DNA of 64,000 nucleotides, taken from Heterobasidion occidentale (taxonomy: Eukaryota; Basidiomycota; Agaricomycetes; Russulales; Bondarzewiaceae). Location of the stretch: positions 3,162,001-3,226,000 of the forward strand of contig JBCAQO010000004.1 in assembly GCA_039111635.1 (NCBI GenBank), given 5' to 3'. Within the stretch, counting starts at the first letter, position 1. Each line of letters begins with the position of its first letter. Below the pieces are notes generated by a model. That model had not been told where the DNA came from, made no database searches, and saw only the letters and a program-made list of their open reading frames with translations. A program made the position numbers and the translations under genes. This document shows positions 1 to 12,062 of the stretch, one piece after another.

Positions 1-146
1 GGCATCTCATACCACAATAATACAAAGTGTGTAGCTTTCCATCCAGAATGCTCTGATGCACGGATTTATCTCAAGCAGCAATACACAATTTCAATTGTCG
101 GACATCAAACTGTGCGAAAGGGTCTATCAGATACCACCACCAGGAA

Positions 147-1285
147 TTGATGATGGCGAACACAAATTTCCCGGAAAACCTCTCCATCTCGCCTTCATGG
201 CACCCACAAACCATCTTCACCGCGCCCGTCACTCCAGCCGACCCCCACATCTCCCATAACGCCTTCGACGCGTCCGCCCAAGCAGCCGCGATCGAAAAAT
301 ATGGCATCGCGGGCAGAGTCTGGTATTCGTCCTGCTATTCGCCCGACACGCCTCCGATGAGTGACATACTGCCTGCATAATCCCCGTCGCCCCAGGGAAG
401 CCGCGTATCTGCTCACCCTCTACTTGAACGCACCGCCTTCGCACGCGTTTGATCCCCCGTTCGATCCCCATGGGGCATCGCAGCTGACCGTCGTCGAGCT
501 CGGCTCCGGCACCGGAATCGTGGGCTTGAAGCTCTCAGAGAGACTCGCGCTGACGCGCACGGACTCAAGCCATCTCGTCGTGCTGACCGACCTTCCAGAA
601 GTGTGCCCACTGCTGCAGGAAAATCTGCAGCAGCACGCAGCCTTGACAGAGCGCGATGTGTGGGTGCGCGCGCTCCCGTGGGGGAGCAGGGCACACGCCG
701 ACACGCTTGCGGGGAATTAGGTCTGCGAGCAGATCCGCCAGATGCACGCCCGCGCTATCCAACGCACATCGTCTGCAGCGACCTGGTACGTGTGTCCAGC
801 ATTCTCGCAATGTGTAGGTGCCCGTAACAGAAACGACTGCACACCCACAGGTCTACTTCCCAGAGCTTCTCGCGCCCCTCCTTCGCACGCTCCTCCATCT
901 CACATCTCCGCCGTTCGTCCCTGTTTCAGCGTCATCTCTTCTGTCCCCGCCCGAAGTGATTATATCGTACAAAATCCGGTCTCTGTCGAAAGAAACCCCC
1001 TTCTGGAGCGCCTTTGGCCTCTGGTTCACGTTCACGCCTGTGCTCACATCGCCGTCTCCTTCCACGTCGCCAGACCTCTCATGGAAACGTTTCGGGGCAT
1101 CTGCGGATGCGTTCATTCTGATCGCGCATCGTCGGCCCGAGTCGATGCGATGGCCCGTGCCAGAGGACGATGCTGAGCTCCTTGGCGGGGTAGGTGCGTG
1201 TGGGATGTCGGGGAGGAAGAGCGACGATGCGTTCGAGGTCATGTTATTGATGCAGATCGACGACGGCGACGGCGAAGAAGCGTAG
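147..1285 (+). CDS. METTL21-type (Methyltransf_16) protein methyltransferase, one frame break
   Basis: Probable SAM-dependent class I methyltransferase of the METTL21/EFM family, which methylates lysines on elongation factors or chaperones; the substrate cannot be told from sequence. Exons 147-322, 396-785 and 851-1285, about 333 aa. Motif I reads VVELGSGTGIVGLKL, the post-I strand VVLTDLPEVCPLLQENL, then LPWGS, and the family's D-x-V-Y-F motif is formed across the second intron (CSDL joined to VYFPELL). In exon 2 the frame is lost at the GGGG run 711-714: upstream reads ...DTLAG then stop, downstream reads ELGLRADPP...HIVCSDL one base out of phase. One added G restores a continuous protein and the correct splice phase. 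I read this as a consensus indel; a real pseudogene is the alternative. The start could also be one of two Met codons just inside the first. Confidence 0.75.
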
Positions 1286-1639
1286 ATACAAAATGAAAGA
1301 AATATCGATCTAGACAGATATAGACCGAGTCGAGTGCAGAGTTCTAGAGTGCCTCGCGAACGTATATAGCGCAGCTGCGGGCTTGCACTGTGCAGCGTGT
1401 ATCCTCTGCAATGCTGTCGGCGTCCGCGAGCACTGGCACAAAGGTCTTCCGCTCGCTGGCTCGCTGGTGCAAATGCCGACAGCATCGTCGAATGGTCATG
1501 GGAGGGGGCGCATTCATGTGATCATGGCGCCGTGCGGCCGCCTCTTATACCCGGTCCCCCTCTCGGAATACCCATTCCCCACAACTTCATGCATTGAACG
1601 CTCAACCGCCTCCTCTCGAACCACCAGCATCCATCGACC
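1286..1639. other. Intergenic spacer
   Basis: Region of 354 bp between two genes on the same strand. It must hold the 3' end of the methyltransferase gene and the promoter of the carrier. I see no ORF or repeat in it that I can support. Confidence 0.5.
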
Positions 1640-3103
1640 ATGGCAGCACAATCAAAGCCGGTACAGCAGCAGCAGCTCACCGCGTTCGGCTACGCCCTCG
1701 CCGGAGCTCTCGGTGGCTGCTTCAGCAATGCGTGAGTTTCGGCTCGCTCCTGAAGATGTGTCGTACTCATTTCGAACAGTATCGTGTACCCACTAGATAC
1801 GTGAGTCCTGCTCGAGAGTCGTGGTCGAAACGATGCCGGGTGCTCAATCATCCTATAGGATCAAGACTCGGATTCAGGCTGCTAATGTCGACGATAAAGC
1901 GGACGGGAGCCCCGCGGACCTCTCTGTCACAGGCCTCCTCGCCCGCATCTTCAAAGAAGAAGGCGTAGCAGGATACTACAGAGGATTCGGAGCGACGATG
2001 CTGAACACCTTTTCGATGCGTGCGTCCTCGCACCCTAGTCTCGCGCGCGCGCACCCCTGACGCTTCTCCGACCTCTCCGCTCTCTGTGCAAAACTACCCA
2101 ACAGAGTACGCGTACTTCTTCTTCTATTCGCTCGTGCGCATGTCCTACATCAAACGCCTCGCAGCCCGTCGCCCCGCCGGCGCGTCCGCGCCCCCGCTCT
2201 CGACCGCCGCAGAACTGGCCCTCGGCGCGCTCGCAGGCGCACTCGCGCAGGTGTTCACGATCCCTGTGGCCGTCATCGCGACGCGGCAGCAGATCGGGCA
2301 CTCCCTCGACAAGCGGAAAGGTAAGGGCAAGGGCAAGGCTGTGGACTCTACGAGCGAGAACGGGGTCGCGGATGCGGAGAAAGGCAAGGAGGCCGAGGAG
2401 GCACAAGAAGAAGAGGAGCTGGACGATTCGTTCCTCGGTGTCGCGCGGGAGATTATACGGGAAGAGGGCGTGACGGGCCTGTGGTTGGGTCTCAAGCCCG
2501 GCCTCGTACTGACTGTGAATCCCGCGATCACGTACGGCGCGTACGAGCGCGTGAAGAGCGTATTGCTATTGGCGAAGGAGAAGGCAGGCACGGGCACAAA
2601 GCTCGGCCCATGGACATCGTTCATGCTCGGCGCGCTCAGCAAGACGCTCGCTACTGTCGTGCGTATCTCATATTTTGATTTTTACCTGCCCCTGGATGTA
2701 AACGGGGACTGCCTTCTCTGTAGGTGACGTACCCATACATCATGGCCAAAGTCCGCATACAGACACGCACCGTGGATCTGGAAACGGCAGAGGAGCAGCA
2801 CGGCCCTCCACCGCCTCCGGGCTATCATCACAAGGGCACCAAGCACGCCGGTGCGCTGGATATCCTCATCCGCGTGTGGAGGCACCACGGATTCCTTGGC
2901 TGGTATCAGGTTCGCCACCCCTCGCCCGTCTCACCGTCTGCGTTATACTCACGTCGAACGCTGCTGCACAGGGTATGGGTGCACAGATCACGAAAGCCGT
3001 GCTTTCGCAGGCTCTGCTCTTCATGTCGAAGGAGAAGTTTGAGCACTGGGCGCTCGCGATCATGCTGCTGTTCTATAAACTCAGACGGCCGGCGTCCTCA
3101 TGA
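1640..3103 (+). CDS. ANT1: Peroxisomal adenine nucleotide carrier (ANT1/PMP34-like)
   Basis: Mitochondrial-carrier-family protein that most resembles the peroxisomal ATP/AMP exchanger Ant1/PMP34/PMP47, which supplies ATP for fatty-acid activation inside peroxisomes. Six exons (1640-1731, 1780-1800, 1859-2019, 2105-2658, 2724-2909, 2972-3103) give 381 aa. The three repeat signatures are YPLDTIKTRIQ, IPVAVIATRQQ and YPYIMAKVRIQ; the third matches the peroxisomal branch. Each is followed by the usual short motif before the even helix (EEGVAGYYRGFGATMLN, EEGVTGLWLGLKPGL, HHGFLGWYQGMGAQITKA). A Lys/Glu-rich loop of about 45 residues (KGKGKGKAVDS... to EEEELDD) lies between the repeat 2 signature and its second helix, which is longer than usual. 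Exon 2 is only 21 nt. The start follows an A-rich context (GACC-ATG-GCA). Confidence 0.87.
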
Positions 3104-3287
3104 CCTTGGAATGTGTCCATTATTGTTTCACGTTAGACGACTGCCCTGATATACTGTATATTACATTGCGCACTGATGAGGAAGTCATTTTTGATGCAGA
3201 GCTGCACTGTCAGAAGAAGCTCAGATTATCATCGAGGGAAAACATAATAGTAGGTATGCTAGAGCTAATGACGAATAGGGTACATGA

Positions 3288-5359
3288 TCAAGCACCAACA
3301 GCAGCCACTGGGGGCGTGGCATCGGGCGGTGGACGCGGATTTGCGGGGGGCGCACCAACAGGCAGCGCCGTCCGCGTCCAGTCAGGAATCACGGTCCTCC
3401 CACCACGATGGACCTCTCCTTCCTCAGGGACCGCAGAGATAGCAACGCTCTCGTCCGGATCCTGGTCCTGTTGCCCGTCGACTTCGTCCCATTTCTCGCG
3501 GGACACTTCCGTGCCGCCGGTTTTTAGGGCCCTACAGCATGATCAACGTTGGAGGTGAGTCTATCGGTAGACGGCGGAGGAGGGAAGAGCCTACCCAGCA
3601 AGCGATCCTCCAACCCACGCCATAGTCGCAGGCGTGAATGCAGGCGCTTTTCCCGCGTTCGCGCTGCCGGGCGCGCTGGTGGGCGGTCGCGGAGATGGGT
3701 TGTTGAGTATAGCAAAGAGCGGGACGAGAGGGCGCAGCGATGCATAGCGGTCATATGCCGGTGGACGCGGGCGGCCGGGGCGCATGGGTGGGCGCGCGGT
3801 CGACGATGGTGAAGTTGTGATGGCGTGGAGGAGCTCGAAGTGGAGGCGTGGTATGAACCCTGGGAGCATTGCCGTGCCTCCAACGACGAGTATGGAGGAT
3901 GCCAGGGTCCTCCGGAGGTCGACTGGGACCTGCAAAATTTCATTATCAATGTCGGCAGACGGTGAAAGAGGATCGTATTATGAAGCCACCTTCAGCAATG
4001 AATCGAGGATCGTTTCAGCAACGCTGCTCTCATCGACATCTCCGCCCTCAAATAGCACCTCCGCTCCACGTTCTCTTATCCATCCGGGAATGATCAGGGT
4101 GCCCCGCCCCGTTCCTGTCTGCTGCACGACGGGTGGCACGACCTTCAAATGCAGCTCTGTCGCGGTCGAGTGGCGCGTGTAGAGGCTCGCAAGGGCCTGC
4201 AGATGGGTCTCGCCCTTTGTCATGCGTTCCGGGGCAATCTGCGAGCGTGACACGATAGAAAACCCGGAGGAAGCGGGCTGCGAAAATTCGTTGTTGCTTT
4301 CCAGATCGGCGGAGCCGACGCGCGAGAAGTCAGACTCGGACGGCGTCATGTCGCTGCTCGGCGGGAGGTCCAAGTCCATCGATTCGTCTCCGCCGGGCGA
4401 CATGACGTGCATGTCGGACCTATTGTCGATGGGGGTGCCGACGAAGCAGCAGCGGGTGATGACTTCGTCGAGGACGGCATCGGTCAGAACTTCCTGTGGC
4501 ACTCGTGTCGACCGGGTTGCGGCAGGAATGTTCGCGGCTGCGCTGAGGGAGGTCGGAGGTGGCAGATAGGTTCCGAAAAGGAGGATGAGAGCGCGGATGT
4601 GAGATGAAAGCCGCGAACCGGCTAGGGGTGTCGTGCGGAGATGCGGGAAGAGAGGGCGGGAAGAGAATATCTGAGAAATACAGCTAAATAATCTTAGAGG
4701 GGATCAAAAGGAATGGATTAACTCACGGGAAGAACGGTAGATTCCAGAAATCCACAATCGAGAACGAGCCCAGTTATTCTGCCCACAGATAGCAAGGATA
4801 ACAGATGGCTCGAAGCAAACGATATTGATGGTACCTGCAGATTAGAAAACAGGATCCTTGCCAGCATCTCCTTAATGTACACCGGCAGCAGTGGATGCTC
4901 TATCAAGATGACTTTTCGCGATTTTGGATCTGCTAACAAGGAGCTGCACTCGGGCACGTATCAACAACCCTGCACAACCCCAAGAGTCTAATCAACCAAA
5001 GCACGCACTCACTCATGAAAGACCTCTCTCAGCTTGGCCTGCAACCTCGCTTCCAAAACCCTGTCCTCTTCTTCCCTCTGTGCCATGTCCGGCGCGCGCC
5101 TGAGTCCCCATAGCGGACCCACCATGAACACATCGCGTGGGCGCCCTTCGCCACTGAACCCCACCTTCCATATGCGCGAGCCGGGGTCGATAACGACACG
5201 GTCCTCTGTTCCGTAGAGTGAATGTCTGCGGGTGGTCTGGTAGTGGGGCGAGGCTTGCACGGCACTGGCACCTGCAAGACGCGTGGCCGTTGGGGTTGCA
5301 AGAGGGGTGGAAGGACCGGCAAACGTGGTTCTCCGAGGAGTAGAAGGCGCGGCAGACAT
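3288..5359 (-). CDS. ARP10: Actin-related protein ARP10 (dynactin pointed-end subunit)
   Basis: Actin-fold protein of the Arp10/Arp11 type, a pointed-end component of the dynactin complex that works with dynein. Exons on the minus strand: 5013-5359, 4727-4943, 3990-4670, 3595-3929, 3288-3531, giving 607 aa. Diagnostic stretches are DRVVIDPGSRIWKVGFSGE near the N terminus, EHPLLPVYIKEMLARILF, TGLVLDCGFLESTVLP (phosphate-2-like loop), LASSILVVGGTAMLPGF, and the C-terminal AWVGGSLAGALKTGGTEVSR typical of actins. A long Ser/Asp-rich insert (SPGGDESMDLDLPPSSDM and onward) lies in the middle and the C-terminal tail is Pro/Gly-rich, so the protein is longer than actin. Introns are 53-69 nt and all phases agree. 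The start at MSAAPSTPRRTTF was chosen because residues upstream of it look like 5' leader. Confidence 0.85.
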
Positions 5360-5555
5360 GAACAGAACTATCTCAGGCCAATGGGTTGCGTGGAGCGAAC
5401 AGCGCGCAGCTGGTGGTAAGTAGAAGAACAAGTCTCACGTTGGTGGCTGAGTCGAAGGTTGGAGCTGCAACCTTTCAGCGCGATGTTTGTCACCTCAAAA
5501 GTTCCGTATATGCAGCTCTAGATAACAAGCAACACATGATGTCAAGATATAATAC

Positions 5556-7327
5556 TCATACACCAACAGCAGGACATCCTTGTCTTCTGATCACCCCCTC
5601 CCATATCCCTCCCTGACCGGCGCACCTATCTGGCTTCAACCAGATATTGTCAGACACCCACCCGAACCACCTATGCGCAATCAAATCCTCCCAAATGACG
5701 CGCCATGGCCGTGAGATAGTAAGGTGAGTGAGTCTACAGTGTATTAAGAAATGGAGCGGCGTATACGCTGAACGGGAGGAGATGTTGAGTATTGAATGCG
5801 ACTGGAAAGAAGGCAAGCGGCTCACCGACATTCACTTGCGGATTAATGTATATTCGAGGTCTCTGGGTTGGCGGATTTGCCAAGTGCATATCATACGACA
5901 CAAGGAAACACTCGGATGCCGCGCATCGTGAGTTGTCTCTGAATTGGAGTGGAAGCTGGCTAGCGGGCGATTGCTCTGTTTTATAGCATGCAAACGGTCA
6001 AAATTATATAGCAAAATAAGCGTTTGAAGCGACCCACGGGGAAGGAACCAGCGAGCATCAAAAGCAGCAACACCATTCCAGCAGGATGAAACCTCAATAG
6101 GCAAGTCCTTGCGAAGATTATCGATAGCAACATCATCTGTGGAAAAATACGGCCAAATTTCTTTCGTCGGAAGACCACAGGCGTCGTGAGTAACCCATCT
6201 TAGCCAGACAATTCATGAGAACTGAACTGAAACATGCGGCTATCGAAAAAAGCTCACATGTCATAGAGCCCAATGCCGTCGAAATCGAGTGCGCATGCAA
6301 TATCGAATTCGCCGTCCTTCGTCCCCAGAAGGCGAACAATGGATCCTATGTGAGAGGTGGATCAGACATATACTGGCACATTCAACAGAACCATGGGCCA
6401 ATCCCAAGACAGTCGCTGCGCATCGTATTCCCTACAAGTACATATAAAGTCAATATACATCTCGAACCCACAACTATGCCCAAGTGAAGCGGCCGTCTAC
6501 TTTATCACAACCGAAATAGCCTGAGCAATATGTGCAGAATGATATAAACATAGAGCGACAGGAAAGAAAGACTCACTCCAATCGAAATAGACGTCATTGA
6601 AAAACAAGATTTTGTCGAATGGACGTCCGTTGGTGTGACCAGATGCCAGAGGCTGAATCGCCTTTTTCCTAACTTCGGCCATGTACTGTACACGCTGATG
6701 GCCACCCAGAGACCAACCCTGAGTTCGTCCTGGGGTATCTTCCGTCTTGATACTCCTCTTTACACCCATCTGTAGGAGGCCATCATCGAATGAGCGCAGT
6801 AAGCGCTTGGTATCATCCTGCGAGTTGGATTCATAGATAGACACGAAAACATTGTCAGGTCCGAGATGCTTGATGAGCGCCTTCATCTCTCGTGTCCATG
6901 ATGGCAGCACAGCGGCCGAGTTGTACAGATTGGAAGCGATGAAGTACGTCTCGTTCTTCAGCGGAGGAATAGGCGCAGATGGGTTGAGGTATGACGATGG
7001 GCCTGATGACGGATACCGAGAAGAGAGGAGCATAAACAGACACCACGAGCAACATAGCAGGAACCGAAGTTGATGGATACGTGACCACCGAAGACGGTTC
7101 CCATTCTTCAAGTCGAGCGTGTCCAATACTGTGAGTGCCGGGATGCAGAACAGGACAAAAGGAAGGTAGAAGAAGAGAGTGGTGAAGAAGCCGATGTAGT
7201 AAGCGATGGATAATCCGACAGATAATGTGAAGGCGGCGGAGCAGTACAGCTCAAAATGATCCCTGAGGTGCGATACAAACCATCCCCTTCGACGTCCATA
7301 CCGAAATCGCATTTCTTCTGTCATCAA
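5556..7327 (-). CDS. Glycosyltransferase family 69 (CAP59/CMT1-like)
   Basis: Type II Golgi-like glycosyltransferase similar to cryptococcal alpha-1,3-mannosyltransferase CMT1 and CAP59 (PF11735), which build surface glycans; the acceptor here is unknown. Exons 6577-7327, 6258-6345, 6038-6198, 5826-5975, 5556-5767 give 453 aa in frame. Two hydrophobic spans lie near residues 30-70 and 88-105. The family core is clear: NVFVSIYESNSQDDT, RVQYMAEVRKKAIQPL, FDKILFFNDVYFDW, then RLLGTKDGEFDIACALDFD, SSCWNGVAAFDARWF and the late PLQFRDNSRCAASECFLVSYD, RPRIYINPQV and RPWRVIWEDLIAHRWFGWV. The intron at 6346-6576 is 231 nt, about four times the local norm, but splicing it directly keeps the frame. The C-terminal exon is less certain than the rest. 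Confidence 0.8.
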
Positions 7328-7707
7328 CTGCCCGTTGTAATCTGTGAGACGGGGAGCTCACGAGGAGGTTGAAGGTGAGTTTGGTGATCCATTCGGAGCG
7401 CTTGTGATGTCAGACAAATTCATAGACGCCCGACCAAACTGCGACAAACGCGGTCATCGTACAGCAGTCCAAAGTCTATGTAACACATTGCCTGTAGGCA
7501 GGAACAACACGAACTAAGTAGCAAGGTAAGTAACCCAGCGAGGGGCAGAAGCTAAGGGTTTATGCATTATGACTGGTCCAATTTGGATCTCATGGAGTAG
7601 TCGATACGGTAAGAGAAATAGAGGATACAATGCAGCATTTGCTCTCAATGTATCGAGTCATATAGCCAATGTAGCGCATGCTGAGAAGAATCACGTAGAA
7701 CGCGTCA
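7328..7707. other. Intergenic spacer
   Basis: About 380 bp between two minus-strand genes. It should contain the promoter of the GT69 gene and the 3' end of arrestin A. Nothing else is recognisable. Confidence 0.5.
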
Positions 7708-9269
7708 TTATCTTGAGTGGTGCAGAAACCTCTGGTTGCCGTTCTCCAGATATCCTGCAGAGACATTGTAGTCGACCTCTGTCTCTTGGACGTATCCAGG
7801 AGGGGCGTACGAGCGCATGCGAATGCCTGGTGCACTGGCGAGGGTAATAGTGACGCGCTCAGAAATAAGATGCTCGTTTGCATCTATAGACGGTACAAAA
7901 CCTGCAACACGAGGCGGAAGCAGCGCAATGATGTACTATTAAAAGCATTTCATTGACGAATCAAGGCAAAGTTATCGCTCAAAAAGAGATACGCACTCTG
8001 AGTGACAAGCGAGGGAACGTGAAGCTAGACTTGATGCCTTTCGGAACGTGCAACTCGCCTTGGAGTGTAATTTTGCCTGTTTTCCCAATGTCCTCAGAGG
8101 GAAAGAAAGCCGCACGAGCAATGGTGCTGTAGAATGTATTGTTACTTCTACGAGGAACAGCCTCGTCCGAAGCTCCAGAACCAATCGCAACGATGCGAAT
8201 CAGTTCGACGGAAGGTTTAGAGGCAAGCAAATCGAGAGCTTGTGCATCAGTGCTTTGGAACGTGAGGATGAGAGGAATCGGGGAGTCTGATGCATATGTG
8301 ACCTGCATACCAACCTTCGATCACATGTTATTTGGGCAAAAAACGAGGCCAAAGACGCACAGGTGTAGCAATCGCCAGCTGGGACTCGCAGTTCAGTCTC
8401 ATAATGGCGCTTGGAAGGTAGATACATACCGTGCATCGTACCTCGGGTGAACGCGCTGCAAAAAGCGTCCCTGTGATATTCTTGGCAGGTAGCACCTTCC
8501 ATCCATCTGGGTCAACTTCGGGAGCAAGGAGTGGTGTACCCTCGCGGTATGCAAGGGCGCGAAGCGCTGAAGGGGGCTCTGCGACAGACCGCGGGAGGTG
8601 CACAAAACTTGTCGATAGACTAAAGTATACCAAGTGGATCAAATTAAGTCGCGGGCCAATGAGGAAAAGGCGCTGCTGACGTTTGATTTACCCGAAAGGC
8701 TCCACGACGGATAGTGACGATGAGCTTATAGTCAATATAGGCCGGGCTTGCACGCTCTGAGAAACTCGGTGGAAGAGGGTACCGCATGGAGGCTGCCTTG
8801 TTAGACAATGAAAGGGACGTCTCCGCGGGTATCGTGATATAAAATGGCCATGTGTGTGCTCCTGATATCTTCGATGACGGATCGGGGGACCATAATGGGA
8901 ACGTTTCGTTGAGAAATAGCTCCTCTTCTTGACCCACCGCTGTCGTCCCGGCGCTCAGCTTGGACCACAAATCATATCATTAGTACAGTCCATAACCTAC
9001 CATAGCTTGTGACTCACTGTAATCGTAAGGCCCTTGATGTTCTCCGGCCTATCTAGGTCTAAATGCACTTCACCCGTGATTACATCCTGGTCAAAAAACA
9101 ATGGCATGTTGCTCGGATTCTGCGAGCGGCTGCTGAGGAGCAGAGTTATCCATACTCGCCCCTTATTATTCTCTAGATGTAACTTGTGCTGACACTTGAA
9201 TGGATTGGTATCAGTAAGCCTGGAGCGTAGGGGTCGAGGAGAGTACTCTGGAAGTTCGGTATCGGCCAT
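7708..9269 (-). CDS. Alpha-arrestin-like protein A (tandem copy)
   Basis: Arrestin-fold protein. Fungal alpha-arrestins recruit Rsp5/NEDD4 ubiquitin ligases to membrane transporters. Exons 9018-9269, 8681-8958, 8430-8619, 7997-8302 and 7708-7935 sum to 417 aa. N-domain strands include PLFFDQDVITGEVHLDL and KGLTIT joined to LSAGTTAV; later landmarks are YIDYKLIVTIRRG, LPRSVAEPPSALRALAYREG, RCT joined to VTYASDSPIPLILTF, and a C-terminal SYAPPGYV. The PPGY near residue 387 is a PPxY-type WW-domain ligand, and an LPEY lies at the N terminus, both fitting an Rsp5 adaptor. The copy just upstream (9674-11289) has the same five-exon layout, with exons 3 and 5 identical in length (190 and 228 nt). 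Function as an adaptor is inferred from fold and motifs only. Confidence 0.78.
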
Positions 9270-9673
9270 GCAAGGCAAAAATCCGGAGAAAGGTCGCCAC
9301 GATACTATAACAGCGAGCTGCAGATTGTAAGTGTGCCTTTCATGTTCTGTGTGAGAATGACATTGACTGATAAGTAGGGGCAATAGATAGGCTTTGTTGT
9401 AAGGGACGGGTGTCCGACAGAGCTGCCCAGAGGGAGCTTTCGGCCTCACGTGTTCCCAGAAACGACGATTTGGCTATGCCGCGAAACTGCTTCGTCGCAA
9501 AATGAGACATATTGAAATGTCATGGATGGATGCTGTAGGATGTCTCGTATCGTGATGGTAAATTATATCGTACAGAATCCTGACCGTGTCCTTGTAATAG
9601 GTATTAGAACAGAGCAGGCATCCGGTCAAGACAATTCGTGTAATCGAGAAGTGGCGCTAATGAAGGCACAATG
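9270..9673. other. Spacer between tandem arrestin genes
   Basis: About 400 bp separating the start of copy A from the stop of copy B. It contains the copy A promoter. I found no further coding sequence or repeat. Confidence 0.5.
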
Positions 9674-11289
9674 TCAGTGCATAGTATAAGTATGCATATC
9701 TCCAGTGAAATGAAATCGACTATTGGGACTACCAATGGAATCTGCATCTGATTCAGCAACTAGCCTTGGAGGCGCATATGACCTGAATCGGATGCCAGGA
9801 GGATTGACGAGAGCAATAGTCACTTGCTGCGAAGATAGAGGACGATGCGGTGATGAAGGATTGAAGCCAACAACTTGGAAAGGATAAAGAGCGATAGCGT
9901 ACTGAAAAGCAGCATATGGCAACCATTTTCAGAGAGACATAGGATAAGGAGCAAGAGCCTCACTTGAAGGGAAATCTCCCGAAAGATAAAGCTCGGCTTC
10001 AATCCCTTCTTGAGGTGCAACTCTCCCCATAATGTCCTCTGGCCAGGTTGTGACGTGCGACCGCTGGTAGGCCAGAAAACGGCGCGTCCCATATAATCGT
10101 CGAATGAATTAGAGGCGTGAAGCATCGAATTGTCGTGGATGGCAAGTGTGCGGACCAAGCGAACCACGATTACTTGAGGTCTTGAGAGAATATCGACTGC
10201 TACGGAATCGAGGCTCTCCATAGCCAAGTGTAGTGGAACAGATGTATTAGTTGCATAACAAAGCTAAGGGCGCTGTGAATTTGTGAAATTCGTGATCGCG
10301 CTGCTGTTCACTTACTGGAGCAGCAATGGCGAGCTGAGAGGATGCAGTTGTCTTGAAATATGAACGACAGAGGTGATTTTTAAACCACTCACAGTGCATC
10401 GTACAGAGACAGATTTTGACGCATAAAAACTGCCCTTAACTTCTATTTCATCGAGAACCTTCCAGCCTTCGGGATCATTAATGGGTCCGATCAACGGTGT
10501 TCCTTCCCGATAAGCGATTGTGCGGAGGGCAGATGGCGGCTCCGCAACAGACTTGGGGAGGTATACGAAATTTGTCCCTAAACTAAACTTCTGGAATGAG
10601 CTTATTGGCATGGAATACAACGTGCGGACGAGGCCCACGAAAGGACGTACGTGCTGTTAACGGCCAGCATACCGCGACGGATCGTGACTATGAGTTTGTA
10701 ATCGATGTGAGCAACACTGCCCCGTTCTGAGAATCGAGGGGGTAGGGGATGTGTGCAATGGGGAGTGTTGCGGCCCTCGGCCATTGTTACGGTGGAGGGG
10801 ATAGATATGGAAAAAGTCCACGCATAGGAACCTTGCAGCTTGCCTGAGGACTGGGACCAGAGCGTCTGAGTTGTCTCGAGAAACACCTCGGGCTGGTGCC
10901 CCAAGGTAGTTGTACCTGCTTGGAGCTTGGCATCGAAATCAGGAAGTAGAGAATCTTGTCGAGTCAGAATTTGTGGAATTGAAATTCCTCACCGTGATAT
11001 TGACCCCCCGGATGCCGTCAGGCTTGACCAGATCAAGTGATACTGAACCACATATGACATCGTGCTCGAAGAAGAGAGGAAGTAGATTGGAGTGTGGGGA
11101 GCGACTATGTACAGACAGCGTGACCCAAGGGCGTCGTTTGCTTGTTTCCAACGAGTATTGGTGCTGACAGCGAAATGAATTGAGGGTTGAATGGGAAACG
11201 GTAGATGCAGACGCGGAATTGGCAAGATAAGCCGGAAGGGCGGAGCGCGGTTGACGACGTGACGAGTAAGGAGGAGGCTCCTGCGCCAT
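9674..11289 (-). CDS. Alpha-arrestin-like protein B (tandem copy)
   Basis: Second arrestin-fold gene of the pair. Exons 10993-11289, 10651-10925, 10393-10582, 9964-10263 and 9674-9901 give 429 aa. It follows copy A throughout: PLFFEHDVICGSVSLDL, LQAGTTTLGHQPEVFLETT, HIDYKLIVTIRRGMLAVNS, LPKSVAEPPSALRTIAYREG, EGWKVLDEIEVKGSFYAS, GELHLKKGLKPSFIFREISL and SYAPPRLVAES. The C-terminal PPxY of copy A is PPRL here and so is lost, but copy B carries PPPY at residues 5-8 (MAQEPPPYSS), so each copy keeps one strong PPxY at opposite ends. Splice sites and phases match those of copy A, so the two arose by tandem duplication of an intron-containing gene. Confidence 0.78.
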
Positions 11290-12062
11290 GGGAGGTGAAA
11301 AGAAACATTAGTATGTACGCAAGCAACGAGCGTTGATAATGGGTTTGTCGGAACGCGTAAACGGGAAGTATTTCTCCTATCACATCAATGGAAACCACAC
11401 ACGCGGAGGACGATAATCCGAGAAGGGCATCTCGCGGACAAGACAGCTGCATGACAGCACGCGGTGCAGAGACATGCATGTGCACCACTGCAGTGTTTGG
11501 GTTAAATATACTACTGGTTCCTGGCGTGAGCAACCATCCGCAGCTTGGACATCTCCTGGTATATCCAGTTTACACAAAAAGAAAATTGAACAGAACCCTA
11601 AATGGGACCGCAGCTAGCCTGGCCACACTGGCGTGAAATTATATGCCTAGCACATCAGAGCACACCATGGCATTGGCGCCGACGAGAGCTTGTTTTCGTG
11701 CGGCTACTTGATGGAGACAGGTTAGAGTCCGTTGAAGCACGTTGGGCCAATGAAGGCGGAGATAACAGTGAGATAACATGTGAGGATGGCTCTATGATGG
11801 ATGCAGGCGGGTGCAGTTTGTCAGGTTTTTTTTATCATATGATCACCAGAGCGAGGATTGGAGAAGTTGATCAACCACGCATTGCCTTTTTGGGAACCAC
11901 AACTTCGACGATGTGGCGCGGACACGCTCTGTCTCTGTTCACCTCTACTAATTGCGTTCGACATCATCCCCGGGACAAATACTCAATCTATCGACAAATA
12001 ACCGTATACTACGACGCTGAGAGACGTTTTCACAGAGCGAAAAATAGAAGTAGCTTGGATCA
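11290..12062. promoter_or_regulatory. Shared divergent promoter region (arrestin B / NUP57)
   Basis: About 770 bp between two genes that point away from each other. It must hold both promoters. A plus-strand reading frame at 11602-12123 overlaps the NUP57 first exon and matches nothing I know, so I treat it as chance. No specific factor site can be claimed. Confidence 0.45.

Noticed and set aside
657..720. Intron in the methyltransferase instead of a frame break (GTGCGC...TTAG)
   Set aside because: It would remove WVRALPWGS, which fits the conserved family block, and the exon phases already call for exactly one added base.
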